Positions 1 through 10,766 of a stretch of 64,000 nucleotides of DNA are shown in pieces. The notes below the pieces were generated by a model, which was not told the origin of the DNA, did not search any database, and saw only the letters and a program-made list of their open reading frames with translations. This stretch comes from Peronospora farinosa. Taxonomy: Eukaryota; Oomycota; Peronosporomycetes; Peronosporales; Peronosporaceae. Positions within the stretch are counted from its first letter, which is position 1, and the number at the start of each line of letters is the position of its first letter. Where the stretch lies: assembly GCA_947646735.1 (NCBI GenBank), contig CANTFK010000239.1, positions 1 to 64,000 on the forward strand, read 5' to 3'. Made by a program: the position numbers and the translations under genes.

Positions 1-389
1 ATACCACACGGAGGGTTCGAGGAAGATGAACCGGCCCGGGAAGGTCGGCCAAGGACACCCCTCTACATGGAGAGGCAACCGAAGGCGCGACGACGATCGA
101 GGTCGGCTTTTCAGACGGTGGGTCTTCAGACGGTGGGTCAGCAGATGGGGGGTTAGAACCAGGGGCGACTGAAGGCGCTGGGACGACCGAGGTTGGCTCT
201 TCAGACGGTGGATCAGCGGACGGTGGGTCAGCAGACGGTGGGTCAGAACTAGGGGAAGATATGGCTGGACAGACACGAGTTAGAGGTGGATGAGCAACAA
301 AGGGGACAATGAAGGACCTACGTGACGAAGGAAGTGAAGACATGCGCGTGCTCAATCCGTTGTACGGTTGAGCAAGTGCAGGGGGCGGC
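1..389. other. Non-coding, short-period repeats
   Basis: No credible gene. Between about 110 and 250 a short unit of the form GACGGTGGGTCA, with variable TCT/TCA linkers, recurs several times. The last bases before 390 are purine-rich (GCAGGGGGCGGC) and sit directly before an LTR start, as a polypurine tract would. I infer that this is the 3' end of an older retroelement internal region, but no coding domain can be recognised. Confidence 0.4.
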
Positions 390-1506
390 TGTGGTGAAGT
401 GCTAATTTTGTGATATGGAGGTCCCGGACTCCAGTTGGATTTAGAGTATAGGCCGTGGGTCAGGGACAGGGGACCAGAGAGACAGGGGCCTCAAAGGGGA
501 GCGACCGTTGGTGGAGGACAATCCGCAGGATCCGCCCAAGAAAATCAGTATCAGGGTACCGGTTAATCGGTACCAAAGGGAGTTGATCATGGCCGCTCAT
601 TGATCGACCTGGCCCCTCGTTGGTAGACCCGGGTCCCTCATCGGTAGACCCGGGTCCCTCATTGGTAGACCCGGTCCCTCATCTGTCGACCCGGTCCCTC
701 ATCGGTAGACCCGGTCCCTTGTCGGTCGGCCCGGTCCTTCATCGGTCGACCCAGTCCCTCGTTGGTAGACGTGGGTCCCTCATCAGTCGACCTCGGCCCC
801 TCGGGGTTCGGCCACTTTGAACCAGTTAATACAAGGATCAGACTAGTCGACGCAAGGAATCAGAGCTTCAGGCAAGGATAGAGTAAAGGAGTTAAAAGGA
901 TAGGACTATATTAAATACTACTCAATTTGCTATCTACGTGGCACGACTCCGTCACCCAAGAAGAACTTGTTCTAAGTTACTCACTGTTCCGGGAAGGGAT
1001 ATATTTTGGCCCCCGTCGAAGACAGTTGTGTAGCGAAGTTCAAGGGCGGATAGAGCTCCAGGATATATTTGGCCTGTGAGCTCGTTCGAGTAGCAACACC
1101 CCCCAAAGACCCGCTATCGGAAGCGGTCTCCCTCACCTCAAGGTCTGGGAGCAACGTAGAGGTCAGGTGGTTAATACCCCTGAAACAGAAGGAAAAGGCC
1201 AGGGACGACAAGCGCCCCTGAAGAATTTGGCTCTAAGTCCACTCTCGACAAGGTCGATCGAGTGGCCACCTACCGGCCCACCGAGTGAAGCATATCCACT
1301 TGAGGCCCCCCAGGTCTACCTCTCTCAAGGCAGACATCTATATCGTCACCAAGTCTTCCGAAGAGTACAACCCGCCAGCCGACGGGTACACAAGGTGAGA
1401 GAAGGTTCATACGCGGCATCGGGGTACCCCCTCCGACATTCGGCAGTCCGGCACAGTGAGTGGTTTGGGGTCTCATCATACAATTTTGAGAACCCACTCT
1501 ACCACA
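390..1506 (+). repeat. LTR copy 1 (TGTGG...CCACA family)
   Basis: Starts TGTGGTGAAGTGC at 390 and ends CTCTACCACA at 1506, giving LTR-type terminal inverted repeats. The 3' half (about 840-1500) recurs in inverted orientation at 3618-4290 and, more diverged, in the three LTRs between 6083 and 12210. It contains a 20-21-bp minisatellite at about 615-800. The element body that follows is not a normal 5' region: integrase sequence begins directly after the LTR. Flanking bases (GGCGGC before, ATTACC after) show no target-site duplication. Any reading frame running through the LTR is a chance extension of the integrase frame. Confidence 0.75.
608..812. repeat. 20-21-bp minisatellite inside LTR 1
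   Basis: About nine tandem copies of a unit like GGTAGACCCGGGTCCCTCAT, with GGTCGACCC variants. The reverse-complement array (ATGAGGGACCCAGGTCTACC type) occupies about 4330-4680 inside the inverted LTR copy. The short reading frame through it, rich in VDPGPS, is a repeat translation and not a gene. Confidence 0.85.
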
Positions 1507-2874
1507 ATTACCACAAGAGTCTAGAAGGGGGACACCAAGGAATCGGCCGCACGTACCAGCGGATACGAAGACATTTCCATTGGAGAGGGCTATTTCGAAG
1601 CGTACAACGCTTCGTTGGTACTTGTGTCGACTGTGAGACCGAAAAAGGTGGACCCGCTTTACGAGGGAAGACACCAGGGAATGTTCGGGCAACCTATCCA
1701 TTTCAGGTCATCGCGATGGATCATATTCTATCGTTGCCCAAGTCGTTTAAGGGAAACACGGAGCTGTTGATATGGGTGGCCCTGTTTACTGGTTATGTAA
1801 TTGCTAAGGCCAGCTCGTCGAGGTCGGCCCAAACAGTGGCAGAAGGGTATGAAGAATGTGTATTTCGAAGGTTTGGGGCCAGTGAGGCGATCCGACACGA
1901 CAGAGAACCCAGTTTCATGTCAGATTTCTTTCGAGCTTTCAACCGCATGATTGGGCAAAAGCAGCGGGCTACAATGGCCTACCGACCGCAGGCCAATGGA
2001 ACTGCGGAAAGGATGCTACAGACGATCACCCGAGCTATCAAGATGTATGTGTCGGAGGTGGACCAGAAAGATTGGGATGCATATGCGGAACGGCTCACAT
2101 TTGCACTGAACACGGCACAGGACCGGGTCCGAAAGGAGACTCCGTTCTTATCTGGAGCACGGTTGGGATGCACGAAGCACGTTGAAGGCCACTATACCGC
2201 TGGGTAGTACCAGGCGGCGTGACTGTGACCCCCGACGGTGGCGATATGGCGTACAGCGACAGTATCGCCGGGCAAGGGAACAAGTCAACGAGTTATTGCG
2301 ATCAGCAATGGAAAGTCGAGCCGAAATCCACAATGAAGAGGTGGCGGATAGCATGATTGAGGCAGAATCTCAGGTGTGGTTGTATCTAGACCGGGTAAAG
2401 GAAGGCTATGCCCGAAAATTGGCCCACCTATGGCATGGGCCATTCCGAGTACGAGAGATGGTGGGGGACCATGCAGCTCGCCTGGATATCAGTAGGACCG
2501 GTTATCGCATTTACCCGTTGGTGCACCTTTCGAAGTTGAAGCTAGTCCGGCAATATCCCGACAGACCGAATACGGTGTTGGTGGTGGACGAAACAGATCG
2601 AGTGGATTTTGACGAAGCCCTGTTACCAGAGGATAGTTGGGATGCAGAATTGTAAGACAATGAGTATGAAGTGGAGATGTTTCTTGACAAGCGCATGGGA
2701 AGGAAAACTCGGTATGGTCGTATTCAATGTGAATACCTGGTGCAGTGGAAAGGATACTCCGATCCGTCGTGGGTAGACGAGGTGGACCTCAATTGCGGTG
2801 GACTACTTGAGGATTACGAACGCAGGCAAGTCACTCGGAATCGTTTTGAGGTGATGAAGAGCCATGAGGAGTAG
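1507..2874 (+). pseudogene. Ty3/gypsy integrase and chromodomain, broken
   Basis: Remnant of pol starting immediately after LTR 1. The first frame shows the HHCC zinc-binding segment (GGHQGIG..., CVDCE) and then the integrase core with D (AMDHI), D (RHDREPSF) and E (NGTAERM) all present. A frameshift at about 2150-2200 moves the C-terminal part into the frame of 2182-2655. One in-frame TAA at 2653 then separates it from a chromodomain (YLVQWKGYSDPSW, to 2874). Gag, protease, RT and RNase H are absent: the LTR abuts the integrase. The element is dead through internal deletion, one frameshift and one stop, although the catalytic triad survives. Confidence 0.85.
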
Positions 2875-3617
2875 AGGGGAGAGTTTGTCTTGGGAAGGCC
2901 AAGATGATGCAAGAAGGAGGTGGTATTTGTTGCATGCACAGAAATTGGTCAAGTCATGTATTCGAGAAGTGCAGCAGAACAAGAAGAGTGAAGTATTGCT
3001 AACCTGTAGAGGACACCGAGGGACTACCTACCTAAGATATGGCACCAAAGAGGAAAATCGAGAATGTGCTAGGGATTTCGAGGTGAAATGGCATTATCTC
3101 AGCTTATTAAGGATGCACTTAAAGCTAGTGATAACCCTCAGGCGGTGTCGGGTGGAGAAAACTTGCCATGGAGACGGGGAACCCCGAAAGCGGGATGCTC
3201 GTGGATGTTCTTGTGGTAAAAGATGCGCCACGGTTCGACATCATCCACCACCTGCAACGCCTCCATCAGCCCCGGTTGAGAACTCTCCTGGTTGACCCTT
3301 GGGGTCCAGTAAGACAGCTGACGCGTGGGGGTAACGGGCTGGAAGACGGGGTCCAGCAGGATGTCCAAGTCACAGTGACCTGCTACCATCCCCTGCAGGA
3401 CCTTCTTCAGCACTCCGATACAAGCCTGCGTCGCCTTAGCCCGTCGTTTCTTCCTGGCGTTATAACTTCGGGAGATGTACGCACTGCTGGAACGAAGATA
3501 TGGAAAAAGGAAGACGGTGCCGGTCCTCCCACAGACTCTGGCGCGATGCGTCTACGTAGGCATCTTGGAGCTCCACCAGTCCAACAAACCAGCCGTTTAC
3601 GGCGAATGAGAGAGAAT
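2875..3617. other. Retroelement 3' untranslated remnant and unassigned sequence
   Basis: From 2864 to about 3060 the sequence (GAGTAGAGGGGAGAGTTTGT, then a GATGCAAGAAGGAGG segment) matches the block before the 3' LTR in the short elements at about 8218-8290 and 10421-10490, and a diverged reverse copy at about 12,900-12,960. It is therefore the 3' non-coding end of this family. From about 3138 to 3600 two minus-strand frames are open for 60-90 codons. I recognise no domain in them. They may be retroelement sequence following the inverted LTR. Confidence 0.45.
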
Positions 3618-4895
3618 TGTGGTGGAGTGGGTTCTCAAAATTGTGTGATGAGACCTCAAACCACTCACTGTGCCGGACTGCCGACTGTCGGAGGGGGTAC
3701 CCCGATGCCGCGTATGAACCTTCTCTCACCTTGTGTACCCGTCGGCTGGCGGGTTGCACTCTTCGGAAGATTTGGTGACGATGTAGATGTCTGCCTTGAG
3801 AGAGGTAGACCTGGGGGGCCTCAAGTGGATATGCTTCACTCGGTGGGCCGGTAGGTGGCCACTCGATCGACCTTGTCGAGAGTGGACTTAGAGCCAAATT
3901 CTTCAGGGGCGCTTGTCGTCCCTGGCCTTTTCCTTCTGTTTCAGGGGTATTAACCACCTGACCTTTACGTTGCTCCCAGACCTTGAGGTGAGGGAGACCG
4001 CTTCCGATAGCGGATCTTGGGGGGTGTTGCTACTCGAACGAGCTCACAGGCCAAATATATCCTGGAGCTCTATCCGCCCTTGAACTTCTCTACACAACTG
4101 TCTTCGACGGGGGGCCAAAATATATCCCTTCCCGGAACAGTGAGTAACTTAGAACAAGTTCTTCTTGGGTGACGGAGTCGTGCCACGTAGATAGCAAATT
4201 GAGTAGTATTTAATATAGTCCTATCCTTTTAACTCCTTTACTCTATCCTTGCCTGAAGCTCTGATTCCTTGCGTCTACTAGTCTGATCCTTGTATTAACT
4301 GGTCAGGAGTGGCTGAACCCCGAGGGGCCGAGGTCGACCAATGAGGGACCCAGGTCTACCAGCGAGGGACCGGGTCGACCGATGAGGGACCGGTTCGACC
4401 AATGAGGGATCCAGGTCTACCAATGAGGGACCGGGTCGACCAATGAGGGACCCAGGTCTACCGATGAGGGACCTGGTCGACCAATGAGGGGCCCAGGTCT
4501 ACCGATGAAGGACCTGGTCGACCAATGAGGGACCCAGGTCTACCGACGAGGGACCGGGTCTACCGATGAGGGACCGGGTCTACCGACGAGGAGCCGAGGT
4601 CAACCGATGAGGGACCCAGGTCTACCGATGAGGGACCTGACCAATGAGGGACCGGTTCGACCAATGAGGGCCATGGTCGACTCCCTTGGGTACAGGTTAA
4701 ACGTTACCCTGGTAATGAACTCTCCTTTGTTTGTCTTTCACGTTCTCAGCCAACTGTCGCTTCACTCCGAGGTTCCCTTTATCTCCGGTCCCTTCTCTCT
4801 GGTGCGTGGTCCCTTCTCCCTAGTCCACGGCCCCTTGCCCCTTCAATCCAACTGGACCCTAGGTTTTTCACAATTTAGGAAAGCACTTCACCACA
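3618..4895 (-). repeat. LTR copy 2, inverted
   Basis: Reading on the minus strand it starts TGTGGTGAAGTGC at 4895 and ends CCACTCCACCACA at 3618. It is the reverse-orientation partner of LTR 1: the 3' half is nearly the same sequence, and both carry the VDPG-type minisatellite (here about 4330-4680). The flanks (GATATCC on one side, ATTCTC on the other) do not give a target-site duplication, so it is not a clean solo LTR. Upstream of it on the minus strand (4896-6082) lies a gag-like remnant. Confidence 0.72.
4330..4685. repeat. Minisatellite inside LTR 2
   Basis: About 17 tandem units of roughly 20-21 bp, of the form CCAATGAGGGACCCAGGTCTA alternating with CGATGAGGGACCGGGTCGAC. This is the reverse complement of the array at 608-812 but about twice as long, so array length has changed between the two LTRs of this subfamily. 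Confidence 0.85.
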
Positions 4896-6082
4896 GGATA
4901 TCTAGACATCGTCTGCTTCTCCCATGAACGCGAGTCCATCAACAGCCGGAGCTGAGATTCCGTTACGAGACTATTAGTCTCGCCCAGGCGGTCCTTGGAT
5001 CTTCTGTCTAAAGGGGGGCCCGGACCCATCCACGAAGCCGGAAGGGTCACGCGGGACCACAGGTCCTTCACGCTTAATTGCGAAATCGCAAGGGGCCCCA
5101 CCATAGAGACGGGCCATGGGGCAACGTCTTCGGTCTTGAACACACTTGGCTGGGCATATCCCGGAATGGATAGACCCCAGGCGCTGGAACCAGCAGGACC
5201 TTTGGATGCTGGCACCCCTTGATCATCAGAGTCGAGACTCTCATTATCGGACTCGGAATGACCAAAAAGCTGGATGAACAGGTCTGAATGAAGCGTAGGT
5301 GTTTTTTCCGAGTTGGAGGAAGCAGCAGGTGACGCCTGTACTTTGGGAGGAGGCTTGTACGTTGGTTTCCCAGTGGACCCCGCCGGTTTAGGAAGAGTCT
5401 TGGACGTTGGTTTCCCAGTGGACCCCGTTTTTTTTGGGAAGAGGCTTCGGCGTCGGTTTCCCAGTGGGCCCCGCCGGTTTGGGAAGAGGCTTGGATTTTG
5501 GTTTCCTAGTGGATCTTGCCGGTTTGGGAGGAGGACTGGACTTTGGTTTCCCAGTGGACCCTGCCAATTTAGACTCCGTTGATGTTGGGAAAGTACTGGA
5601 CTTGGGTGTCCTAGTGGACCCCGTCAGATTGGACTCCGTTAATTTGGGGAGAGGACCGGACTTGGGTGTCCCAGTAGATCCCACGGACGTCGAAGAAGGG
5701 CCGGATGTCGGTTAACGAGGCAAGTCTACCACCTCTGGAGCGGGTTCCCCCACAGAAGCCACCGGGCTACCACGACGACGAGAGGCACGTGACCGAGCCA
5801 TCGCCGCTAGCAGAGACTCATCACTGCTACTGGACTCGTCTTCAGTTGAACTTGGGGCACGGGAGGTCCGACGCTTCTTCGATGAGGAAGGGGCTGGAAC
5901 TTCGGCAGTAGGAGACCGAGATCTTTTAGCCCTTGAAGGTCCTAAGACAATAGTCTTAGGCAAGGCAGATCTAGCCGCGGCGCTCCGAGCTACGGTCAGC
6001 TGTTTCTGGAGCTGGTCCCGTTGGCAGGCGACTTGCTTCACAAGAGCTTTAGGGCGGGCCAGCTCATTTCGAAGTAGTGATA
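4896..6082 (-). pseudogene. Gag-like polyprotein remnant with proline/lysine repeats
   Basis: On the minus strand, read from 6082 downward, there is a coiled-coil-like stretch (ACQRDQLQKQL), then a basic and Ser-rich part (SSSKKRRTSRAPSSTEDES). After a stop near 5712, in another frame, come about seven to eight copies of a 13-15-residue unit like GSTGKPKSSPPPKPA (about 5350-5690), then a low-complexity stretch to LTR 2. The order coiled coil, basic region, LTR suits a truncated gag, but no capsid or zinc knuckle can be seen, so this is inference. LTR 3 begins at 6083 and interrupts its 5' side. Confidence 0.45.
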
Positions 6083-7815
6083 TGTGGTGAAGTGCCAGGA
6101 GAATCGGGGCCCAGGGTACCAAGGCCCCAGGGTACCAGGGTACAGGGGCCCCAGGGTACAAGGGCCCAGGCCTCGCAAGGTCCCAAGGTTCAATCGAGGG
6201 TCACCAGGGACAGGGTTTCCAGTCACCAGGGACCGGAGTACTAGTCACCAGGGACAGGGTTTTCAGTTACCGGGGACAGGGATACCAGTTACCGGGGACA
6301 GGGTTTCTAGTAACCGGGGACAAGGGTATCAGTCACCAGGGACAGGGCACCAGGGACAGGGGTACCAGTCACCGGGGACAGGGGTACCAGTCACCGGGGA
6401 CAGGGGTACCAGTTACCGGGGACAGGGGTACTAGTCAACCGGGGATAGGGATACCAGTTACCGGGGACAGGGGGTACCAGTTACCGGGGACAGGGGGTAC
6501 CAGTCACCGGGGACAGGGGTACCAGTTACCGGGAACAGGGGTACCAGTTACCGGGGACAGGGGTACCAGTTACCGGGGACAGGGGTACCAGCTACCGGGG
6601 ACAGGGTTTCTAATGACCGGGGACAAGGGTATCAGTCACTAGGGACAGGGCACCAGGGACAGGGGTACCAGCTATCGGGGACAGGGGTATCGAACGTCCA
6701 GGGTCAAAGGTACAAGGTTACCCTACCGGGCGCACACCAGGATTCGAAAGGTCCAGTGCCCCGAGGTGGTCCAAGGTCCTAAGGTCAAAGAAGGTACAAG
6801 GTATTTCAACGTGCAGAGTCGGTACAGGCCCCAAGGTCCAAGAGCACAGGGTACAAGAGCCCAGGGTATCAGGGACCAGGGGTACAGGGTACCGGAGTAC
6901 AGAGGCCCAGGGGTACAGGGTACCGGGGCCCAGGGGCCCAGGGGTAACAGGCTCCAATGTCCGAGGGTGCAGAATCGGTACACAGAATATCGAAGATTAC
7001 AGAAAGTACAGGTACCAAGGAGCCAGTTCTTCCTCACAAGAGTCGACACGTGGCACTATCCAGATCAAAGGGTTAGGGTTAGGCAAGAAAAAGCATACAA
7101 AGTATAAGGTAAATAAACACACTCGAATTTGCATTACACGTGGCAGCTCCAAGCGCTTCCTTCAAGCTTCTCCGTCACCTCACCTATTCCGGGCGGGATA
7201 CCCTTTGGCCCACCGACGTCAGGTGAGGTGACGGCTCAAGCAACGCAAGTTGAACCTCAGGATAGTTGGCCTGAGGTGTCAAGTTAGTGTCAAGACTCAA
7301 GTGCGAGCTTGTTTCGATCTACCCACCTGTTCCGGGGAAGGGATTTATTTTGCCGCCCCCCCCCCGTTGAAGACAGACGTGTGGTAAGATTCAAGCTCGA
7401 ACGAACCCCAGGAAGTATTTTGGCCTGTGGGTTCGTACCCATTCCACGACCCGCTATAGGAAGCGGTTTCCCTACGGGGAACAAGAAAAAGGGGTCGAAA
7501 GACCAAGAAACCGTTAGCCACCGAAGGGGTACATAGTACCAGGTGCACTGCTCTCGACCCAGTCGATTGAGCCCAAGAAACCCTGGGCCCGAGTGAAGCA
7601 TATCCACTCGTGGCCCCCAAGTCCCTCCATACAAGACCAAGTCTTTAAGTCTTCTGCGTCTAACGAGGAGCAAGACCAGCCAAGCCGACGGGTACACAAG
7701 GTGAGACCCAAGGTTGACGCGACACGGTATCGGGGTACCCCCTCCGTAAGTCGGCAGTCCGGCGCTGTGTGTGTTTGTGGTTCTCTCACGTCGTTTGAGA
7801 ATCCACTCCACCACA
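6083..7815 (+). repeat. LTR copy 3, first of a tandem chain
   Basis: Starts TGTGGTGAAGTGCC at 6083 and ends CACTCCACCACA at 7815. A primer-binding site follows. Inside, in order: the junction sequence CAGGAGAATCGGGGCCC; a long minisatellite (6225-6690); a second, more irregular GGTACAGGG-rich stretch to about 6960; a GGGTTAGGGTTAGG motif at about 7070; a poly-C tract near 7358; and the conserved 3' third. It is about 280 bp longer than copies 4 and 5 because its minisatellite is expanded. Confidence 0.85.
6225..6690. repeat. Minisatellite inside LTR 3
   Basis: About 20 units of roughly 20-22 bp with consensus GGGGACAGGGGTACCAGTTACC and TTTC/GGTACC and AGTCACC/AGTTACC variants. Shorter versions lie at about 8680-8900 (LTR 4) and 10885-11100 (LTR 5), and a diverged reverse copy near 12440-12510. 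Open frames across it (YRGQGYQ-type peptides) are repeat translations. Confidence 0.9.
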
Positions 7816-8561
7816 ATGGTGCGCGTGCCCGGATCTTCGGGAGACGCGGGATTTCACCGTGAGTCCCACGAAGAAGAAAAGACATCGGTCAAGATGGACC
7901 AAGGGACGACCAAGACACTGGAAACCGGATCGCCAGTGATCAAGAAGGAAGAAGGATCGGAGGACCTGCAGAGCCCGGGGAGGAGCTCTGCTATTGAGGT
8001 CAAGGTGGAATATGAAGAAAAACCACAAAATCCTCCCCCTTATGTCTTCGTTGAAGAAGACAACATGGGCCATAATAAATATTATGGTCCAGGGGTCCCA
8101 AGTTTGACAGCGAAAGCTAAACAAACAATGGACCCCGAAACAAGTCTCCCAAACTGCCAACGGTGCCCAAGGACACGAAGAAGAAACAGAATCGATTTGA
8201 AGCAATGCGAAGTCACGATGAGTAGAGGGGAGAGTTCATCTTGGGAAGGCCAAGATGATGCAAGAAGGAGGCGGTATTTGTTCTACATTTAAGAATGGGT
8301 CAAGTTACAGATTCGAGAGTGCGGCAGCACAGAAGAAAATGCGAAGTATTGTGCAGCCCCGAAGATTCAAGGCCCCGAGGGCCCAGGGCCTGAGGATACA
8401 GAGCCCCACTCGGACGAGGATCAGTATATGAAATTGGAAGTGACTATGGAGAAGCATTGAAGTGGAATGACCACATGGACATTTACTGCTATTCCAAAGG
8501 GACAGGACAAGGGTGCACGTGGTCTTGTCGCAGTTCGGAAGACCAGCGCGCAGGGGACAGC
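7816..8561 (+). mobile_element. Internal region 1 of short LTR element, gag-like ORF only
   Basis: Lies between LTR 3 and LTR 4. One base after the LTR end is TGGTGCGCGTGCCCGG at 7817; its complement ends in CCA, as expected for a tRNA primer-binding site. An ATG overlapping it opens a frame of 158 codons (7816-8292) that is Glu/Lys/Pro-rich, with no capsid, protease, RT or integrase motifs. Its last part (SWEGQDDARRRRY) matches the family's 3' non-coding block, seen after the chromodomain at about 2880. The internal region is therefore the two ends of a full element with pol removed: a non-autonomous derivative. Confidence 0.8.
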
Positions 8562-10018
8562 TGTGGTGAAGTGCCAGGAGAATCGGGGCCCAGGGTAACA
8601 AGGCCCCAGGGTACCAGGGTACAGGGGCCCCAGGGTACAAGGGCCCAGGCCTCGCAAGGTCCCAAGGTTCAATCGAGGGTCACCAGGGACAGGGTTCTCA
8701 GTTACCGGGGACAGGGATACCAGTTACCGGGGACAGGGTTTTTAGTAACCGGGGACAAGGGTATCAGTCACCAGGGACAGGGCATCAGGGACAGGGGTAC
8801 CAGCTACCGGGGACAGGGGTACCAGTCACCGAGGACAGGGGTACCAGTTACCGGGGACAGGGGTACCAGTTACCGGGGAGGGTTACCGGGGACAGGGGTA
8901 TCGAACGTCCAGGGTCAAAGGTACAAGGTTACCCTACCGGGCGCACACCAGGATTCGAAAGGACCAGTGCCCCGAGGTGGTCCAGGGTCCTCAGGTCAAA
9001 GAAGGTACAAGGTATTTCAACGTGCAGAGTCGGTACAGGCCCCAAGGTCCAAGAGCACAGGGTACAAGAGCCCAGGGTATCAGGGACCAGGGGTACAGGG
9101 TGCAGGGTACCGGAGTACCGAGGCCCAGGGGTACAGGGGCCCAGGGGTAGCCAGGGCCCAATGTCCGAGGGTGCAGAATCGGTACACAGAATATCGAAGA
9201 TTACAGAAAGTACAGGTACCAAGGAGCCAGTTCTTCTTCCAAGAGTCGACACGTGGCACTATCCAGATCAAAGGGTTAGGGTTAGGCAAGAAAAAGCATA
9301 CAAAGTATAAGGTAAATAAACACACTCGAATTTGCATTACACGTGGCAGCTCTAAGCGCTTCCTTCAAGCTTCTCCGTCACCTCACCTATTCCGGGCGGG
9401 ATACCCTTTGGCCCACCGACGTCAGGTGAGGTGACGGCTCAAGCAACGCAAGTTGAACCTCAGGATAGTTGGCCTGAGGTGTCAAGTTAGTGTCAAGACT
9501 CAAGTGCGAGCTTGTTTCGATCTACCCTCCTGTTCCGGGGAAGGGATTTATTTTGCCCCCCCCCCCCGTTGAAGACAGACGTGTGGTAAGATTCAAGCTC
9601 GAACGAACCCCAGGAAGTATTTTGGCCTGTGGGTTCGTACCCATTCCACGACCCGCTATAGGAAGCGGTTTCCCTACGGGGAACAAGAAAAGGGGTCGAA
9701 AGACCAAGACAACCGTTAGCCACCGAAGGGGTACATAGTACCAGGTGCACTGCTCTCGACCCAGTCGATTGAGCCCAAGAAACCCTGGGCCCGAGTGAAG
9801 CATATCCACTCGTGGCCCCCAAGTCCCTCCATACAAGACCAAGTCTTTAAGTCTTCTGCGTCTAACGAGGAGCAAGACCAGCCAAGCCGACGGGTACACA
9901 AGGTGAGACCCAAGGTTGACGCGACACGGTATCGGGGTACCCCCCTCCGTAAGTCGGCAGTCCGGCGCTGTGTGTGTTTGTGGTTCTCTCACGTCGTTTG
10001 AGAATCCACTCCACCACA
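8562..10018 (+). repeat. LTR copy 4, shared middle LTR of the chain
   Basis: Starts TGTGGTGAAGTGCC at 8562, preceded by the purine-rich CAGGGGACAGC, and ends CTCCACCACA at 10018, followed by the same primer-binding site. It is nearly identical to copies 3 and 5 outside the minisatellite and the poly-C run. It acts as the 3' LTR of internal region 1 and the 5' LTR of internal region 2. Minus-strand frames inside (for example around 9522-10088) occur in all copies and are not genes. Confidence 0.87.
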
Positions 10019-10766
10019 ATGGTGCGCGTGCCCGGATCTTCGGGAGACGCGGGATTTCACCGTGAGTCCCACGAAGAAGAAAAGACATCGGTCAAGATAG
10101 ACCAAGGGACGACCAAGACACTGGAAACCGGATCGCCAGTGATCAAGAAGGAAGAAGGATCGGAGGACCTGCAGAGCCCGGGGAGGAGCTCTGCTATTGA
10201 GGTCAAGGTGGAATATGAAGAAAAACTACAAAATCCTCCCCCTTATGTCTTCGTTGAAGAAGACAACATGGGCCATAATAAATATTATGGTCCAGGGGTC
10301 CCAAGTTTGACAGCGAAAGCTAAAAAAACAATGGACCCCGAAACAAGTCTCCCAAACTGCAAACGATGCCCAAGGACACAAAGAAGAAACAGAATCGGTT
10401 TGAAGCAATGCGAAGTCACGATGTGTAGAGGGGAGAGTTCATCTTGGGAAGGCCAAGATGATGCAAAAAGGAGGCGGTATTTGTTCTACATTTAAGAATG
10501 GGTCAAGTTACAGATTCGAGAGTGCGGCAGCACAGAAGAAAATGCGAAGTATTGTGCAGCCCCGAAGATTCAAGGCCCCGAGGGCCCAGGGCCTGAGGAT
10601 ACAGAGCCCCACTCGGACGAGGATCAGTATATGAAAATTTGAAGTGACTATGGAGAAGCATTGAAATGGAATGACCACATGGACAATTTCCTGCTATTCC
10701 AAAGATTAAGGACAAGGGTGCACGTGGTCTTGTCGCAGTTCGGAAGACCAGCGCGCAGGGGACAGC
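10019..10766 (+). mobile_element. Internal region 2 of short LTR element
   Basis: Second copy of the internal region, 748 bp against 746 bp for the first, with only scattered substitutions. It has the same primer-binding site at 10020 and the same gag-like frame (10019-10495, 158 codons, with a few replacements such as QRCPRTR to KRCPRTQ). That the small frame stays open in both copies is notable but could simply reflect a recent duplication. Confidence 0.8.
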
